A stretch of DNA of 64,000 nucleotides from Brugia malayi (Eukaryota; Nematoda; Chromadorea; Rhabditida; Onchocercidae), in NCBI RefSeq assembly GCF_000002995.4, contig NW_025062479.1:1189221-1253220 (forward strand), read 5' to 3'. Below the pieces are notes generated by a model, which was not told where the DNA came from, searched no databases, and was given only the letters and a program-made list of their open reading frames with translations. Below, piece by piece: positions 61,701 to 64,000 of this stretch. Within the stretch, counting starts at the first letter, position 1, and the number at the start of each line of letters is the position of its first letter. The position numbers and the translations under genes are program-made.

Positions 61701-62853
61701 AGAAAGAGCTGCTATAAAACGAATCATAAACTTATGCTGTTCTTACATTCGCTGGAAAGCTAGACCGTTCAAACTGCCAGCGATGCCAAGTTTACCAGAA
61801 ACACGAGTAAAACGATCTAGAACCTTCGAACAAGTCGGTCTAGATTACATGGGTCCTCTTTCAGTCAAATCTAATACCAGTCTGGTCAAAAGATAGATAG
61901 CACTTTTTACGTGCTTTACTACCAGAGCGGTGCATCTAGAAATGGCGAAGAATTTATCTGCCGAGAATTTTTTACATGTTTTAAGAAGATTTATCGCTCG
62001 ACGTGGATATCCAAAATTAATATTAAGCGATAATGTAAGCCAATTTCAACTGGTATTCAAAACCATTATGGAAGAAAACGCTAATTTTTTGGCGACAAAG
62101 GGTATGGTATGGCAAAATACTACACCAAGAGCACCATGGAGTGGTGGTGTATATGAAAGACTTATAGGACTCACAAAAAGGGCATTAAGAAGAGCAATAG
62201 GAAGAAAACTTCTAAAGGAAAGAGAATTAATAACATTAATAGTTGAAATAGAAGGAATCCTTAATACTCGTCCATTAACTTATGTAGGGTTTGACGACTA
62301 CAGAATCATACGCTCAATTGATTTTATATCACCTATCGCCTCATTAGATCTACCAATCAATTATGATAGTGATCAAGACGAATATACTCCTTATACAATA
62401 AAGACTAAAGATAAACTAGTCAAGTATTGGATCAGTACTCATATCACATTAAATGTCTTTTGGAAGTTGTGGAAAGAAGAATACCTTATAAGTCTTAGAG
62501 AACGTACACAAAGAGAATTAGCATCACCTAGAATAGTGGAAAAAAGAATACCACATGAAAATGAGATAGTATTATTAAATGAAGGAGAAATACCTCGTGA
62601 TGAATGGAAATTAGGAAAGATAATAAAAATTAAACGAGGATGGGATGGAAAAATAAGAAGCGCAACAATAGAATCACCAACTGGAAAACAAATTGACCGA
62701 TCAATAAATATGCTTTATCCTATGGAAATAGATGCTGCTGAAGATATAGAAGACAAAGTGGAAGATAAACCGGAAGAATCATTGCTAGACGAACCAGAAG
62801 TGCTAAAAAATTACAAACTACGGTCGATTCAAAGGATAAGTCTAATCTTTTGA
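61516..62853 (+). pseudogene. BEL/Pao integrase and DUF5641-like C-terminus
   Basis: The HHCC-type finger (LYHAGIAHTLSESRRKFW, then CCSYIRWKARPFKLP) is followed by GLDYMGP (first Asp), FTTRAVHLEMA, LILSDNVSQF (second Asp) and APWSGGVYERLIGLTK (Glu). The catalytic D,D,E are all present. A TAG at 61894-61896 splits the frame where relatives have Trp. The C-terminus has IPRDEWKLGKIIKIKRGWDG, typical of Pao integrases. The second frame (61930-62853) is intact for 307 codons, unusually well kept for this element. Confidence 0.92.
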
Positions 62854-63386
62854 TAAAAACTTTATCATTGATAACGATGATGTCGTTAATACCAAGACAG
62901 GTATTAACAGCTGTAATTGAATTTCTGGAGTACCCTTTAATATTCCTGAAAATGGAATTGTGAAGAAATTATTAACAAAGATGCTACATATCACAAAGTG
63001 GATGTGTACACACGCATCCATGTAAGAAAAACAGCTATAAAATGTAACAACATTACACGGACTTTTTTTTTTTAGAATATTACTATGCACGAAAGCTTTT
63101 TTTAGAATATCACTATCTGTAGTATCAGACCATACGTCTACTACTGCAACTTCCTCACAATTCTGCAGATATTTAAATGTTCGAAAACAAATGAATGGAA
63201 TTGGACTAATTCAATCTTCTCCTAATCAATGGATAACGAATAAGGAAATACAATACTCCTATGGATGTTTAGGAGTCAACTGTCAATCAACATCAAATTT
63301 CATATTAACCCAAGGAGAAATTCTCCTATACGATGGAAGAGGATTAGTCTCTAACCTTAACGATCCTTAACGATATAAAGGATTGT
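62854..63386 (+). pseudogene. Post-pol region, possible env-like remnant
   Basis: There is no long open frame. A short frame at 63122-63370 is protein-like, with paired cysteines (YGCLGVNC) and LTQGEILLYDGRGLVSNL. Its position after integrase is where env-like genes sit in some nematode BEL elements. A near-duplicate of TTTTTTTAGAATATTACTAT lies at about 63064-63118. Confidence 0.4.
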
Positions 63387-64000
63387 TTGACACAAAAGGG
63401 GGAATGTATAACAAATACTAACATTATCATATGGAATAACAACGATACAACCAATCATTGTTTGTATCGAAAGATCGGAAGATCTAAGGCTACAAAGTAT
63501 AACAAACACTTCATCATCGACGAGCTACAAGCATCGCTTATAATTAATGAAAACCCCCATATATTAAACATCAAAAATTGTTGATTCACCTCTCCACTTT
63601 TAATGCAAGGTGATATAGTTATTGAGGTAGACGTTGAAGATGATTCGAACTCTACTACAAAATTCAAACGAAGGATTATAAATAAACTATTAATGATGGA
63701 AAAGTTTCCTGACAAAAAGTTCGATCCTGAAAACGTAAAACTTCAATACCTTTTCGATTCACAAGAATTCATTCAACAACTCAAACAAACGCATCAAAGA
63801 AGTTGCCAAAACAGAAATAACTTATTACTGTTGATCAAATGGTTATCAATCAACAACCCTACACTTTCCGCGAAACTAATAATTCAAAGAAACGATGTGA
63901 TAGCTAAAAGAATTAACGGAAATTTGATGGTGGCTCCTTGCAAATCAGAACGACCGACAATCGAAAATATCGAATTCAAAAGAGATTTAATAAGTAAGTT
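63387..64000 (+). CDS. Env-like frame at the window edge (partial)
   Basis: One reading frame runs from 63387 to the window end with a single TGA at 63582-63584; after ATG 63603 it is open for at least 132 codons. It contains EVDVEDDSNSTTKFKRR and NGNLMVAPCKSERPT. The latter resembles stretches I associate with env-like proteins of nematode BEL elements, but that is memory and not a search. It could be a membrane glycoprotein of the element or an unrelated late ORF. The end lies outside the window. Confidence 0.4.

Larger units (their letters stand above)
57390..64000 (+). mobile_element. BEL/Pao LTR retrotransposon, degenerate, running off the right edge
   Basis: The order is promoter and poly(A) signal in a probable 5' LTR, primer-binding site, gag, zinc knuckles, aspartic protease, reverse transcriptase, RNase H, integrase, DUF5641-like tail, then a probable env-like region. 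RT before integrase, the NLYVDN motif and the gag motif LPTFDGDARQWRQFW place it in BEL/Pao. At least six frame changes and stops at 59319-59321 and 61894-61896 interrupt the gag-pol frame, so it is an old inactive copy. The 3' LTR is outside the window, and the left end of the 5' LTR cannot be set without it. Confidence 0.92.

Overview
The window reads as nuclear DNA of a parasitic nematode, most likely a spirurid or filarial (clade III) worm; the species is an inference. The reasons are a very A+T-rich sequence full of A and T homopolymers, many short exons with TTTCAG-type acceptors, good spliced-leader (SL) trans-splice acceptors a few bases before several start codons, and genes whose closest remembered relatives are nematode ones. 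There is no bacterial gene organisation, rRNA, tRNA or CRISPR array that I can see. All multi-exon models were assembled by hand from splice sites, reading phase and family similarity.

Layout. 1-4273: A+T-rich intergenic DNA. 4274-15580 (minus): a complete 30-exon NACHT + WD40 protein (NWD1-like, 1612 aa). 15587-18269: head-to-head intergenic region, with an SL-type acceptor at each end. 18291-27577 (plus): a 10-exon gene for a 652-aa membrane protein I do not recognise, rich in Trp-Pro motifs. 29585-32625 (minus): a 9-exon CPEB/FOG-1-type RNA-binding gene. Its splice sites and phases are intact, but it has two in-frame stops and a shortened second RRM, so it is probably a decaying copy. 33982-35825 (minus): a complete three-exon CRIP-type LIM protein (86 aa). 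35826-45384: a 9.5-kb gene-poor stretch with many microsatellites and purine tracts. 45385-52751 (minus): a complete 15-exon kinesin-2 motor, the OSM-3/KIF17 orthologue (704 aa). 52785-57389: A+T-rich intergenic DNA with one perfect hairpin. 57390-64000 (plus): a degenerate BEL/Pao LTR retrotransposon (promoter, primer-binding site, gag, protease, RT, RNase H, integrase, probable env-like region) that runs off the right edge.

The genes do not form an obvious pathway. The motor acts in ciliated sensory neurons, the NACHT-WD40 protein is a STAND-type switch ATPase, and CPEB proteins control germline translation. The most interesting items are the CPEB-like gene with its 11-nt microexon and two nonsense codons, the intact NLR-like NACHT-WD40 gene, the unrecognised Trp-rich membrane protein, and the env-like frame in the BEL element.
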